DNA from: Rattus norvegicus
Lineage: Eukaryota; Chordata; Mammalia; Rodentia; Muridae
NCBI RefSeq assembly: GCF_036323735.1
Contig: NC_086022.1
Location: 64,724,702 to 64,788,701, forward strand
DNA length: 64,000 nt
Direction of reading: 5' to 3'
Of the stretch, positions 24,660-36,581 are shown piece after piece. Numbering within the stretch: the stretch's first letter is position 1; every line of letters starts with the position of its first letter. The notes below the pieces were generated by a model. The model saw only the letters and a program-made list of their open reading frames with translations, searched no databases and was not told the DNA's origin. The position numbers were made by a program, and so were the translations under genes.

Positions 24660-25003
24660 TTATTGTGGCCCCCACAGTCTCATTATTTCAGCGCTAGGTT
24701 CCTAGTCCGTGGAACTGTTTTGGGAATGATTAGGAGGTGTGGTCTTGTTGGACAAAGTGTCACTTTGGGTGGGCTTTGAGATTTCAAAAGCCTGTGCAAG
24801 GCCTAGTCTTATTCTCTCTGGTTCCAATCTGTGGATCTAATGTTCCAGCACCATGCCTGCCTGCCTGCCTGATGGCATATTCCCTATCACGAGGGTCATA
24901 AACTCATTCCCCGAAACTGTAAGCAAGCCCCCCCAATTAAATTTATTCTGTTACAAGTTGCTTTGGTTATGGTGTCATCACAGCACTAGAACAGTAACTA
25001 AGA
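24660..25003 (+). mobile_element. Rodent non-autonomous DNA-transposon-like repeat (URR1-like)
   Basis: Contains the recognisable blocks AGGAGGTGTGGTCTTGTTGG, TCCAGCACCATGCCTGCC, AACTGTAAGCAAGCCC and CACAGCACTAGAACAGTAAC. This common rodent repeat also occurs at about 40100-40455 and, reversed, at about 42580-42925. The URR1/hAT-Charlie label is from memory and tentative; membership in one shared family is clear. Confidence 0.65.
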
Positions 25004-25952
25004 AACTAATATGTTTCTTCCAATTTCAAAGCGATCTATAGACTGTGGACAACGGAATAAACTTTTCCCTACTCTCAAACATGACTAGAATTTTGCCTCA
25101 ATTTTCATATATTGCTCCCTTGTCTTAACTTATAGAAGTAGAACTGTTCTACTTTCACTCATAGCAAATTAGTATAGCGTTCACTATGCGTTGCAATAAT
25201 ACCACTTTAAAACCCAATGCCTAGGTTAAGAATAAGGATTAGTAGTAGAGCATCTGCCTCATATGTGTGAGGCCCTGGTTTTGAATCCTAGCACAGGAAT
25301 GGGAAGACTTACTTCTAATATTTTATCTATTAGTATCTTAGATTAAACCTATACAGGTTAAGGTAAAAAACAAAGAGCACACAGAACCACACTGAAGTAA
25401 TTCCACACTTTCAGCGGCTGCAATGGAAAGGAAGCATATAAACTTGTAAATGACACTCAAAAAACAGAGAGAAATCAGCAGTATCTTGGCAATGGAGACC
25501 GAAAAGAAATGGGTAAATCTGAAAATTACTCCAGTAGTTCAGACCACATGGTAGAGAAAGGAAGAACAAAAAACCCAGATACACTCCAGATTCTGCATAT
25601 AGTCAAAGATGCCTTCATTCCTAAATGAACGTGTACAGAGTTCAGAAGAGCTGGTCAGTATTCATTTGAATCAGACATATACAATATGCTTTCAGGATGA
25701 ATGATACTGCCTAGATTTTCTGATTCATGTTATTCCCTCCAAATTTTGTCTAAGCTAGATGTCTTCTGTCATTTAAAGAGTCCTTGCTGACACAACCTCT
25801 TCATTGGATCTTTAATATATTCTTTAGAAGTAGTGAGAGTAAATATGTGATTTGATGATTTTATCTTATCTTAAATTATTCCATGAATTCATCTTGTACT
25901 TGGAATGCAATTATTTATATGGCACTTATAAAAGTAGCCTTACCTTGTTTAA

Positions 25953-25954
<2 letters not shown>

Positions 25955-25994
<40 letters not shown>

Positions 25995-26260
25995 CAAGTG
26001 CATGTACACATGTGGCCCACGCACATATAGAGCCCAGGGGAGAAGGCTAGGTGTCCTGTCCTACGGCTCTCTACCTTATTCACTTACAACAGCGCTCTCA
26101 CAGAACCTGGAGCCCAAGCCCCAGTGGCCCTCCTGTCTCTGTACTGCAGAGTGGCTGAGGCTGAATGGTCATGCAGCTTTTTATGTCTGTGCTAAGGATC
26201 TGAACTGAGATCCACACGCAAATATTCTTACCAAATAATCCATCTCCTGAGCCCCATCAT
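25955..26260 (-). repeat. (TG)n microsatellite and B3-type SINE
   Basis: (TG)n at 25956-25991, then minus-strand B3-type sequence (GGCCCACGCACATATAGAGC, CCATCTCCTGAGCCC). Confidence 0.75.
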
Positions 26261-26339
26261 ACCCTTTTGAGTCATTCTCATTTCCATACACTTCTATCAC
26301 TATGTTCCAAATGCTAGTTTTACAAAAACAGTTTCTAAA

Positions 26340-26520
26340 CGTAATTTTTTAAAATGTATATCAGTGTTTGTCTGCAATGTGTGTCTTGTGTAAGAGTGTC
26401 AGACGCCCTAGAACTGGAGTTATAGACAGTTGTAAGCTGCCGTGTGGGTGACTGAAACTTAACCTGGGTCCTCTGAAAAGTAACCACTGTTCTTAACTGC
26501 TGAACCATCTCTCCAGCACT
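26340..26520 (-). repeat. B3-type SINE
   Basis: Plus strand AACTGGAGTTATAGACAGTT, CTTAACCTGGGTCCTCTGAA, TGCTGAACCATCTCTCCAGC. Confidence 0.88.
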
Positions 26521-26544
26521 TGAAAACCTTTTAACTCAAGACCT

Positions 26545-26995
26545 CAACACTAATTCTAGATATTAGGCAAAGAAAAATAAAAATATAATCCACAAAGGGC
26601 TTACATACAAATGTCCATAAATATCAAAATGGGGGGGAAACTACCATATAAATGAATAAACAGATCTTTTTAAAAAAAATATAAAAAAAACTGTTCAGAA
26701 AAAAATTAATAACAATGTATGAACAAGTGTGAAATGTATTACATTTGGTACAAAAAGCCAGTCACAAAATTATATTGTTTACATAAACAGGCAGAACTTT
26801 AAGTTCTGATGACAGAAGCTGAACAATCTGGGCGATAAGTGCTGAGCAAGAAGCAGTCTGAGGAGCATCCTAGGTGACAGCAATGTTCCAAATCTTGACA
26901 GAGATGTGGGTTATGCAGGTGTACATATCACAACATATTTAACACAAAACTTGTTTCACTTTATGTTAAGACCTCAAATTTAAATAAAATTATGC
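26545..26995 (+). mobile_element. Ancient L1 LINE 3' end
   Basis: Old L1 pattern: a run resembling the end of ORF2 (AAAAAGCCAGTCACAAAATT, near 26752), then a 3' UTR with TATCACAACATATTTAACAC and AAATAAAATTATGC. Heavily diverged, plus strand. Confidence 0.6.
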
Positions 26996-27189
26996 TACAA
27001 AATCTCTACAGGCTTAAGCTTTTTCTATTAGAATTTTGCTGTACTATTCAGCCATGGAGATTTGAAAGAAACCATACCACTGAGGAGAAAGGACAGTCTT
27101 CTCCTTACCACAAGCCAAAACACTTAAGTCAGTCTCCTTCCTACACAGCTACTCTTCAGCAAAGTAGGAGAGATGTGGAAATAGTGAAG

Positions 27190-27400
27190 GGCTCAATGGG
27201 CTGCAAGATGGCCCAGAAGATGAGGAGGCACTCCCTGGCTAGCCTGATAACAGAGGTTGGACCCCTGAGGACCCGATGGATGAGTGGGGAAAGGAGAAGC
27301 CACTCCTACAAACTAAACTGTCCTCTGGCCTGCATGTGCACACCATAGCACACTTGCACCACACATATTATACATAAGTATAAGCAATGTTTTTAAAAAA
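27190..27400 (+). repeat. B3-type SINE, diverged
   Basis: GGCTGCAAGATGGCCCAGAA head-like region, TCCTCTGGCCTGCATGTGCA 3' part, poly(A)-like end. Confidence 0.5.
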
Positions 27401-28164
27401 TCAGTATATTTGCCCAAACAATTGAGACCCCTCCCCTCAAGCTATCTTTAAAACACTGCTTTTTAATCAAACCTGAGAGTCTACAAATATAGTTAAATTG
27501 AATCATTTGGTAAATTATTTATTTTCATAAAAATTGTGAAATGACTAAAAGCAGCACTTTCACAACTAGAACTAAAATGGAAAGTAAGTACCAGAAAAGA
27601 AATTATGGTGGTAGAATAATTGTGAAGAAGTGATTTTAGGGCATGAACTGATGTGTTGTCTCTGTGTGTTCGGGAAGTTTAGCGTTGGGGACTAAACCCC
27701 AGGCTTTGTGCACACCAAGTACAAGCTCTACTATTCATCTATACTGCCAGCCCAAATAAAATGACATTTTAAGAGACAAACTTATAAAAGATAAAGTTAT
27801 AGTAGCCTTCAAAATTGCTAACAAATAATTCTTTCACATTTCTGAATTCTATAATGCCCTGGGTACAATTAAGTACTTCATTTTCTTCTAAACTGTCTAA
27901 TGTCACTAACCTGCACACTAGTTAGTGCCTTGCAGACAGTGTCCCTACACCTAGCCAAAGGAGACTATGTCTATATAAAACCTCTTCAGTGACCCTCAGT
28001 ACTAAAATATCATAGCAAGAAGTGTCCCACAGCACTGAACCCTTTTAAACTAATCCTATAATATACAGTTGGTTCTACAAGCTACTATAAAGAAAAAAAC
28101 TTAAATATGCAATTGATAAATTATGAAAACAACTGAAGAAAGTTAAAATGAGATGTCAAAAGAC

Positions 28165-28320
28165 AAAAATGCAATATGCTTTTTAGACATGGTCTCACTA
28201 TGTAGTCCTTTCTGGCCTGAAACTCATTATATAGAACAGACTGGCCTTAAACTCAAGAGAGCCACCTGACTCCTGAGTGCTTGGACTAAATAACAAACAC
28301 CATCATGCTTGGCACAGTTC
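28165..28320 (-). repeat. B1 SINE
   Basis: Plus strand ACATGGTCTCACTATGTAGT, AGACTGGCCTTAAACTCAAG, CACCATCATGCTTGGCA. Confidence 0.8.
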
Positions 28321-28539
28321 ATTTTCTTTTGGACATGGAAAAAGATAATTATCTTGCTACAGAATCAAGTTTTAATGAAGTTGATTAGCTTGGAAGTTTG
28401 AATACAAGCCCTAAAGGTGGCATGAATAGGAAAATAAAAATATTAACCTCTCATTTAAGTGTTTCTTATTTTCTCATAAATGAGCTAGTGCATACACCCC
28501 CCCCACATACACACATATACAAATAACTTAAAATAAGAA

Positions 28540-28640
28540 TTTTTTTTTTTTTTGGTTCTTTTTTTCGGAGCTGGGGACCGAACCCAGGGCCTTGCGCTTC
28601 CTAGGTAAGCGCTCTACCACTGAGCTAAATCCCCAGCCCC
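28540..28640 (-). repeat. ID SINE, full length
   Basis: Plus strand T-run, GGTTCTTTTTTTCGGAGCTG, CTGAGCTAAATCCCCAGCCC. Short flanking repeat AAGAAT. Confidence 0.96.
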
Positions 28641-29104
28641 AAGAATATATTTTTAAAATAGCAATAATGAAAGGTAGAGTTCTACTAATGTTCTTGGGTA
28701 AATAAAAACAAATAAAAACTAATACACTGAACAAAATCTTTTTTTAGTCACTTCCCAGCAAAATATATTACTAATTTGGCAAAGAATTAAAAAGCAATTT
28801 TCTAAACTGTCTCAATCAAAGATAGATTTAAGCAGTGTGTGAAACTGAAGATAAAAATAGCCTATTATTCTATTCAGAATCTAGAAGGGCATAAGACAAA
28901 AGAACAATGTCTTCTGTTCTAAGAGTAGGATAGTAATACTCTTCAAGGCTTTCCTTCCAAGAACACTTTATTTCATTATGCTAATAACCAATCATAATTA
29001 TTTAAACTGGTTCTGACTCAACACATTAGTACACAGCACAGAAGGCTGAATTATTAATAAATGCTCTGGTTAAGAGTTTTCTCTCCACATTTCGGCTAAA
29101 GTCA

Positions 29105-29882
29105 TCCCCATTGGGTCCTGGCAGCCTCACAGGGGAGATAGGTCCTTATAGAGACCTCCTCCAGCAGACAGGCACAGCCCCAGGTCGAGGGATGGGGACA
29201 CCCACCCATCTCAAAGTTTTTAACCCAGAAATGTTCCTGTCCAAAGGAAGAACAGGGACAAAAAATGGAACAGAGACTGAAGGAAGGGGCAAGCCAGGAA
29301 CTGTCCCACCCAGGGATCCATCATGTCTGCAGACACCAAACCCAACACTGTTGCTGTGGTCAAGAATACCTAGTGTAGCAGGTTCTGAGGAAGTCTGGCC
29401 AGCAACTGACCAATGCAGATGTGGATGCTTGGAGCTAACCATCAGAGTGACCTGGCGAGGAAGCTGGCAGGACTGGAGGAGCGGAGGGGTTTGCAACCCC
29501 ATTAGAACAACATAGACTGGCCTGACCACCCAGTTCTCCAAGAGTCTAGACCACCAACCAAGGAGTGTACCTTGAGGGATCCATGGCTCCGGATACATAT
29601 GTAGCAGAGGATGGCTTTGCCTGACAGCAATGGAAGAAGAAGCCCTTGGCCCTGGGGAGGCTTAATACTCCAGAGTAGGGGGATGCTGAAGCGGTGGGGT
29701 GGAGTGGGTAGGGGAGCACTCTCATATAGGCAAAGGATTGGGGGGAGGGTGGATGTGGGATGGGGAACCTAGTGGAGAGGTAACCAGGAAATGGGATGGG
29801 AGTTGGTAGAGGGGGAGTAACCCCAGGAAGTGGGATATCATCTGAGACAAATGGAATGATTAATAAAACAAAAAAATAAATA
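29105..29882 (+). mobile_element. L1 LINE 3' end (rodent Lx/L1-type 3' UTR)
   Basis: The 3' region has the rodent L1 3'-UTR blocks ATATGTAGCAGAGGATGGC, AAGCCCTTGGCCCTG, GAGTGGGTAGGGGAGCACTC and a G-rich tract (about 29690-29800), then an AT-rich tail with AATAAAAC. It runs on the plus strand. The two 130-150 codon frames crossing it on opposite strands are not known L1 proteins and are chance frames in UTR sequence. Confidence 0.78.
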
Positions 29883-30906
29883 ACTACTTTTTAAAAAAAA
29901 AGTTAACAGTTTTGAGCACCTGCCTAATACGCCCAAGGACCAAGGGTTCCATCTCTAGAACCACAAAGGTGAAAAAGCCAACATGTTTGTAACTTTCTTC
30001 TGAAGCCTTACCTCTACTAAATTGCAAAAATATAATAAAGCATAAACATAAGCAACTTTCATATCAAAATTTCTAAGAAACTGCTACTCTAAGTAAAACA
30101 TTTTAAAAGTGAGATATAATTCTAAAGAACACACTAAAATTACATATGGCCAATGGCATTATACGTATCAGAAAATCAACACCATGCAAAAATCCACACC
30201 AGTGGTAATATCCTCCAGTCAAATAACTTTAGGTCTGGAAATTTAGCTTAAGTTAATAGTTTAACCAAAAGAAATACTGGCTGCTTCCACTTGCCTAGCA
30301 ATTATTGCATTCTCATAGTCAATTTAACAGAATTAAAATCTGGGTTAAGTCAGTACAAAGACCTGAATTTGGAGCATATGAACTGATTTGCTAAATTTCC
30401 CAGGTATTTTCTGGGTGATTAAAAAAAATAATAATCAAGGGAATCTATAAAATTAAGCTTTATCAAAGCAAAAAGAAAGTCAAACAATTTCATATTTTGA
30501 AATCTCATCATTGGATAATAGAGATGCTGTCCCAAAAAATCCAAAAATAGAAACTAAAAGAATCTCATCATTGAAACAGAGAAGTTTCAAAAAGAGACAT
30601 CAAAATGTAAAATGATGGAAGAAATTCTGGGATTCAGAGTTAACGGTCCTACAACAGCAAAGAGAACCTTACAGTTTGTTACAGAATACCTCGGCAATAA
30701 AGCTTCAGTCTTTCATCTAATTCACAAGATTACAAGCAGGGAATTAAAATTATACAGGGTTAAAATATGGCTGCCTTGGTGCAGTATTTGAGGCTAAAAA
30801 AAGGATTTCGTAAAATTCAAAGCTAACATACATGTCAGACATGATAGCACATGCCTATGATTCCAGCTATAGCTGTCTCTTTATAAAGGAAAAGTAACAC
30901 ACAAGC

Positions 30907-31045
30907 CAACCACAGTGGTTGAGGCCCTATAACCCCAGAACTTGGGGGAGAGAGGCAGGAAGACGACTGCAAGTTTGAGACCAGCCTGGTCTACACAGCA
31001 AGTAGGCTACTTAGTGAGATCCTGTTAGCAAAAGAATAAGTAAAA
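30907..31045 (+). repeat. B1 SINE
   Basis: AGTGGTTGAGGCCCTATAAC and TTTGAGACCAGCCTGGTCTA blocks. Confidence 0.8.
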
Positions 31046-31661
31046 TAAGTAAAACTCTCCGGAGGAGACATGAGAAGTTTCAGTGAGAGGAGGGCACGTG
31101 ACGTCCACTACTGACTAATAAGTGGTCCGAGCGCTGAGACTAAATAAATAATGGGCTGCTGAGTGCTTAGCCATAATGGGACATCTGTGCTACTACTCTC
31201 TTCTGCCAAGCTCAGGAACACTGAAGCTGAAGAAGGGAAAACATCACTATCTAAGCCAAAGGACAGTGAGGAATGTTGTGAGATGCTGTTTTCAGGATGT
31301 AACGTGGCTGCTGTACCCATGAACTCACAGTAGCAGCAGTAATCTACAAGAGACCTGCAAAAGACCTTCAGAAGACTGAGCCCAGCAACACTCCACTAAC
31401 AGCCAGTTCATCCTTCCCAGAAGAGCTGGGTAGTTAGTTAATGGTCATGATGGGGGAAGGGAAGTCACGCTCCTTAGTGGTGTAACAACTGGTATTCCCC
31501 ACCCATCTTCATGCAAGCAGCCTTAACTAAGTCCCATGGGGTGTGCACAGGAACACATGTAAAGGGAGTGGGAAGTGGAGGCACATAAAACTGTAAGGAA
31601 GACCTAACCCCTGGAGAAAAGACACTGTGGGAGGGAGAGATGAGAGGATAGTGGGGTGAAG

Positions 31662-31664
<3 letters not shown>

Positions 31665-31710
<46 letters not shown>
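31665..31710. repeat. (GT)n microsatellite
   Basis: About 22 uninterrupted GT units. Confidence 0.96.
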
Positions 31711-31711
<1 letters not shown>

Positions 31712-31821
31712 GTAAACTGAAGGACTAAAGAAACCTTAAAAAATAAGTCAACAAATTAAATGTTCATTATAGTATAAAAGAAAAATAATCCCAATGAAAC
31801 TGTTGTGATAAGAATAGAGAC

Positions 31822-31985
31822 GCCTGGCAGTGGTGGTGTACAGCTTTAATCCCAGCACTCAGCAAATTTCTGTGAGGTGGGGCCAGCCTGGTCTACAGAG
31901 CAAGTTCCACGACAGCCAGCAGAAGAGTCTGTCTCAAAAAACAGACAAACAAGCAAATAAAACAAAAAAAAAAAAAAACAAAAAC
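31822..31985 (+). repeat. B1 SINE
   Basis: GCCTGGCAGTGGTGGTGTAC head, CAGCCTGGTCTACAGAGCAA, then an AAACAAAAA-rich tail. Confidence 0.92.
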
Positions 31986-31999
31986 AAAAAAATGGGGAA

Positions 32000-32400
32000 A
32001 GAGCTGCTGGGGAGATGGGTAAGCACATAAGAGAATTTGCTGACAACACGTGTTCTTTTCCCAAACATACTGGGCCATTACAACCACCAGATGATGCTCT
32101 CTTCTGACATTTGGGCATTGCATACACATACATACATTCAACCACACACATATACATATAAAATAAAGCAAATCTTTATTTAAAAAAGAGAGAGAGTAAA
32201 AGCTGGAGGATAGGCAGAAACTAAGGGAACTTGTTGCTCTTGCAGAGAAACTAGGTTTAATTCCTAGCACTCACATGGCAGTTCATGGCCATCTCTAAGT
32301 TTAGTTTCTCAGTTTCATGCCCTCTTCTGGCAGTAGATACCAGGCACACACGGTGCCATACATACTAGCAAAATACACACATTAAAAATAGATAAATAGA
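32000..32400 (+). repeat. Two B3-type SINEs in series
   Basis: First about 32000-32185 (GCTGCTGGGGAGATGGGTAA head; AATAAAGCAAATC tail), second about 32215-32395 (TTAATTCCTAGCACTCACAT; GCCCTCTTCTGGCAGTAGA). Confidence 0.75.
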
Positions 32401-32600
32401 GGGGCTGGAGAGATGGCTCAGCGGTTAAGAGCGCCCGACCGCTCTTCCAGAGGTCATGAGTTCAATTCCCAGCAACCACATGGTGGCTCACAACCATCTG
32501 TAAAGAGATCTGATGCCCTCTTCTGGTGTATCTGAAGACAGCTACAGTGTACTTATATATAATAAATAAATAAATCTTTTAAAAAAAATAGATAAATAGA
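32401..32600 (+). repeat. B2 SINE, well preserved
   Basis: GGGGCTGGAGAGATGGCTCA head through TCTGAAGACAGCTACAGTGT to an AATAAATAAATC tail. It differs from the common rat copy at GCGCCCGACCGC, a variant stem. Confidence 0.95.
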
Positions 32601-33674
32601 TAAGTAAATAGATTGATTGATAGATCTAAAAATAAAGAATGGGAGAAAGCTTACTGTTGCTATACTGACCAATAAATGAGCTTAAAGTAACTTTAAAAAA
32701 ATCATCTGTTCATCAAGTCTATTTTGGAGGTGAGAGAGGAGGGAGAGAGAAAAACATCTGAAGAAAATCTCAGTGGGGGACATGCCTCAAAACAAAGCAA
32801 AAGTCAGTGGAGGAAGGTTTCCTTACATGGTAGACAGTCATCAACTTCTATAGCTATAGAAACCTGAAAGAGATAAACAACTTTGCAGATGGAAGAAGTC
32901 ACCAGGAAACCCAAAGACCAGGCAACAAACATGGTAATTAATATACAGAGCCACACTGCCTCCTCCTAATTATAAAGGGTATTAAGTGGCCGCTACAAAA
33001 GCTGTTGTAAATGCACCTCTGGCCTCCATTTCTCAAATATGGTATGTGACAAGCAGAAAACACTAATGTTATGGTACCTTTAAAAAGCTAATGTTTTAAA
33101 AAATGCAACAGGAGTGGTGGCCCACATATATAGTCTGAGGAGTGTTAAAGGCTAGCCTGAGCTACACATTCAAAGCATGTCTCAAACAATATAAGCAATT
33201 ACAAACAAAAGACAAAATAAGAAAACTGATAGAAAAACAACAAAATGAACTTTCAACAATAGTTATATCTGGAAGAGTCTTTTGACTTTTGACTGACCAG
33301 TTCTCATTTCTTTATCACTTTTTCTTACACCTATTTAATTTCTCAGTCCTACAAAAGAATTTTTACTTTTACTAACTGGGTGATGAAAACAAACACACAA
33401 AAATAAGATAAACACTAACTTTCCATTCTACGTTTCAGAACTCTGGTGACAATTGCTGTAAATACTGCAGTGTACTCTTCCAGACATGCACAGAACTACA
33501 TGTAAACACACTCAAGAACTCATCTCTGTGTCACTGAAAACCTTAAGAACTGGCACACTGTTCTCTTTTATACTTAACACACACTGTAAGTTCTTCTATC
33601 CTAAGAGATACTCCTACTTCATTCTTTTCTTAGCATAATATATTCCATTACATGGTCACACAGAATTTTTTTTA

Positions 33675-33812
33675 AAGATTTGTTTGTTTTATGTAAGTAT
33701 ACTGTGGCTGTCTTCAGACACAGCAGAAGAGGGCATCAGATTCCATTACAGATGATTGTAAGTCACCACATGGTTGCTGGGAATTGAACTTAGGACCTCT
33801 GGAAGAGCAGAT
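33675..33812 (-). repeat. B2 SINE, 5'-truncated
   Basis: Plus strand AAAGATTTGTTTGTTTTATG, GTGGCTGTCTTCAGACACAG, TTGAACTTAGGACCTCTGGA. It ends at AAGAGCAG, immediately against the GC-rich repeat. Confidence 0.9.
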
Positions 33813-34210
33813 CTGGGCCTGGGTGGGAGCTGAGCTGGTCAGAATGTTGGCCTTCCCTTATCTGCTCCACCAGGCTAAGCTCTGCAGCACTGCCCTGGCT
33901 AGGACCCCAATGCCACCAATGGTAGGAGGCAGTGTCAGCTTTCCTGCTCTCATGCCCTCAGGACTAGGCTGACTCAACTCCACTGATGCCTCCATAGCCA
34001 GCTCCCAGTCAAGGAAGCAACTCCCAAGTGCTGCAACCTGTGAGGGGCTGGCTCACTTCTGCCTTTGCCAGTAAGGCAAGCTCCACTCTGTTGCCCAGGC
34101 GAGATACAGGGCTCACCTTCCAGAGTGCTATAGACAGATGTGGGATAGGACCAGCTCTCCAGCCTTCAGGATCAGGCCAGCTCTCCCACCACCCATGGGG
34201 CAAGGGACAT
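33813..34210 (-). repeat. GC-rich medium-reiterated repeat, inverted copy
   Basis: Its left end (ATCTGGGCCTGGGTGGGAGC then TGAGCTGGTCAG) is the reverse complement, with few changes, of 18388-18436. Further GGCCAGCTCTCCCACC-like units occur at about 34140-34195. Both copies seem related to one unnamed repeat family. Confidence 0.65.
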
Positions 34211-34389
34211 AACTTTTTATTTTTAACTATTTTACTTGCTGGAACACACTCACATTGTGGTCAACCTCTCTCCTTGTACTATTTGGGCCCCAGCAACCAA
34301 GCTAAGACTGTAAGGGTTGGCAGCAAGCAACTTTAGCTACTAAACCATCTTGCAGCCCTTACTAAACACTTACTCTTCACAGTAAGATT

Positions 34390-34575
34390 TAGATTGTGGT
34401 ATGTGGATGTGTGTCCATGGGTGTGCAGATACTCAAGGAGGCTAAAAGGTCCCTAGAGTTGGAGCTGCAGGTAGTTAATTGTGAGCCATCATGTGTGGAT
34501 GCAGGAAGCCACTCTCTACTCCCGTGAAACAACAGCCAGTGCTCCTAACCTCTGAACCATATCTTTAGCTCCTAA
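34390..34575 (-). repeat. B3-type SINE
   Basis: Plus strand AGTTGGAGCTGCAGGTAGTT, CTAACCTCTGAACCATATCT. Confidence 0.8.
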
Positions 34576-34622
34576 AACACTGACTGTTTTCAAATGCTGT
34601 TTTGTTTTGTTAACTTATTTAT

Positions 34623-34835
34623 ATGGGGCTGGAAAGATGGCTCAGCAGCTAATAGCACAATACTCTTGCAGAGGATCCTGGGTTTAGCTCCCTGCACAAA
34701 CATCACTAACTCTAGTTCCAGAGTATCTAATGCCATCTTCTAACCTCTGCAGGTCCCAGGCACACGCATGATACACAAACATACATCCAGGCAAAGCACC
34801 CACATACATAGACTAAGTAAATCTAAATTTAAAAA
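34623..34835 (+). repeat. B3-type SINE
   Basis: ATGGGGCTGGAAAGATGGCT head, TAGCTCCCTGCACAAACATC, CCTCTGCAGGTCCCAGGCAC 3' part. Confidence 0.85.
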
Positions 34836-34839
34836 AGTA

Positions 34840-35145
34840 TGTGTATATGCAAGTAGGTGTGTATGTATGTGCTCGTCTACAGTCTATGTAGAAGTCAGAG
34901 GACAACCTGTGGAAGATTCAATTTTTGAATTCTACCACATGAGTTCCAGAGACTACATTCAGGTCATCATGCTTGGCAACAAATGACAACATCTGCTGAG
35001 CCATCTTGCTGACCCCTTGCTATCTTTCTGAGACAGGGTGGCTGGCCTCAAATCTTCTGATCCTTCTGACTTAGCTTCTAAGTGCTGGTGACGCATGTGT
35101 GCACACCACTGGGTTTACAAGGAACCACCATGTCCAGTTTTCCCA
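34840..35145 (-). repeat. B3-type SINE followed by a B1 fragment, both minus strand
   Basis: Plus strand GTAGAAGTCAGAGGACAACC to CTGAGCCATCTTGCTGACCC, then TTTCTGAGACAGGGTGGCTG and TCTAAGTGCTGGTGACGC. Confidence 0.8.
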
Positions 35146-35309
35146 TTCATATTTGAATGTATTATTTTACCATCCCAGTAATTAAGTAATATTGTTATTC
35201 TTCAGTGTGTCAATTAAAATACTTTTAAGTATTTTTAATACTTTTAATACAGTAACATTTCTTACTTATGTGGTTGCTATATAAAAATTTTAACATACAT
35301 GGATGTTAG

Positions 35310-35475
35310 CTTGCTTTTTGTTTAATTTCATTTTATGTATATGGCTGTTTTGCCTGCATGTATATACATCTGGACCACAGGAGTGCTACAGACAGTTAAG
35401 AACCACGATGTAGGTACTAGGTGCTCTAGAAGAACAGCCAGTGCTCTTCACTGCTGAGCCATTTCTTCAGCACTG
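35310..35475 (-). repeat. B3-type SINE
   Basis: Plus strand TGTTTTGCCTGCATGTATAT, GTTAAGAACCACGATGTAGG, CACTGCTGAGCCATTTCTTC. Confidence 0.88.
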
Positions 35476-35589
35476 TATGTTAGATTGTTAAAATTTATTA
35501 ACAATCTAAATTAATAAATTGTGAAAATTTATTGATTTTGCAATTTTATGTGTGGTATATGCATATCAAATATCTTCCATCAGTTTCTG

Positions 35590-35815
35590 CCTTACTTTTT
35601 GAGACCCAATCTCGTACTAAGCCTGGAGAACCAATTCAGCAAAATGAGCTGACCAACAAGCCCAAGCATCTTCCTCTACCCACCTCCCCTGCAGTGAAAA
35701 TTTAGATTTACACCACCACACCCAGATTTTTCAAGTGCTTGCTGAGGATCCAAACTTCTAACCTCACAGCTTGCATGGCAAACATTTTGGACACTGAGCC
35801 ATCCCCCCCAGCCAG
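35590..35815 (-). repeat. Diverged SINE sequence
   Basis: TTTTTGAGACCCAATCTCGT at the left and CACTGAGCCATCCCCCCCAG at the right are in minus orientation. The middle is not assignable. Confidence 0.5.
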
Positions 35816-36039
35816 TGTGAAATGTTTTCTGAAAAGTGTATGTATTAATAAACTTAAATGAGCCATGATCCTGAGTTTTTATTTTAAGGCAAGAAGTCTT
35901 AAAATAATGTTGAGATGAACTGCCAACCAAATTTCTTTGATAATCTTCAATAGCCAATAAAAAGCATCCCATCAGATATAAAAAGCTAAGGCTAACTTTT
36001 AGTCTAAAAGCAAAGTTGATATATGTACTTTATTTGGTT

Positions 36040-36430
36040 CATCTTATTTTTATGTATATGTGCCTGAGTATATGTCTGTGATCCTCATGCAAGCAGGAGT
36101 CCTCAGAGGCCAGAAGAAGGCACTGGACCCCTTGGAACTGGAGTTACATGGTTGTGAGTTGCCATGTAAGTGTTGGGAACTGAATTTGCAAGAGCACCTA
36201 GCACTCTTAACCACTGAGCCACCTCTCCCTACTATTTTTTTCTTAACTTTTAAATTACATTTATTTGTATATCTGTGTGCAATTGCCACAGTGCATGCAT
36301 GGAGGTCAGAGGGCACCTTTCAGAGCAAATTTTTTTCCTTCTACCACATGAATCCCAAAGATTCAACTCAGACAGCTAGGTCTGACAGCTGGCTAGAGCC
36401 TTTAGCCACTGAACCATCTCACCAGCCCGA
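36040..36430 (-). repeat. Two B3-type SINEs in series
   Basis: First about 36040-36232 (GAGTATATGTCTGTGATCCT; CTTAACCACTGAGCCACCTC), second about 36245-36430 (GGAGGTCAGAGGGCACCTTT; CACTGAACCATCTCACCAGC). Confidence 0.88.
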
Positions 36431-36478
36431 TACAGACATTTTGAAATAGAAGAATCTCAATAATAAAAAGCTGGGAGG

Positions 36479-36581
36479 GGGGTTGGGGATTTAGCTCAGT
36501 GGTAGAGCGCTTGCCTAGGAAGCGCAAGGCCCTGGGTTCGGTCCCCAGCTCCGAAAAAAAGAACCAAAAAAAAAAAAAAAA
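36479..36581 (+). repeat. ID SINE, full length
   Basis: GGTTGGGGATTTAGCTCAGT through GGTCCCCAGCTCCG and AAAAAAAGAACC. Target-site duplication AAAAAGCTGGGAGG. Confidence 0.97.

Noticed and set aside
29111..29598. Overlapping open frames of 134 and 150 codons on opposite strands
   Set aside because: They lie in rodent L1 3'-UTR-type sequence, do not resemble either L1 protein, and occur on both strands because the region is GC-rich.
36479..36581. Possible BC1 RNA gene
   Set aside because: All copies end in poly(A) and none has the unique 3' domain of the BC1 master gene.
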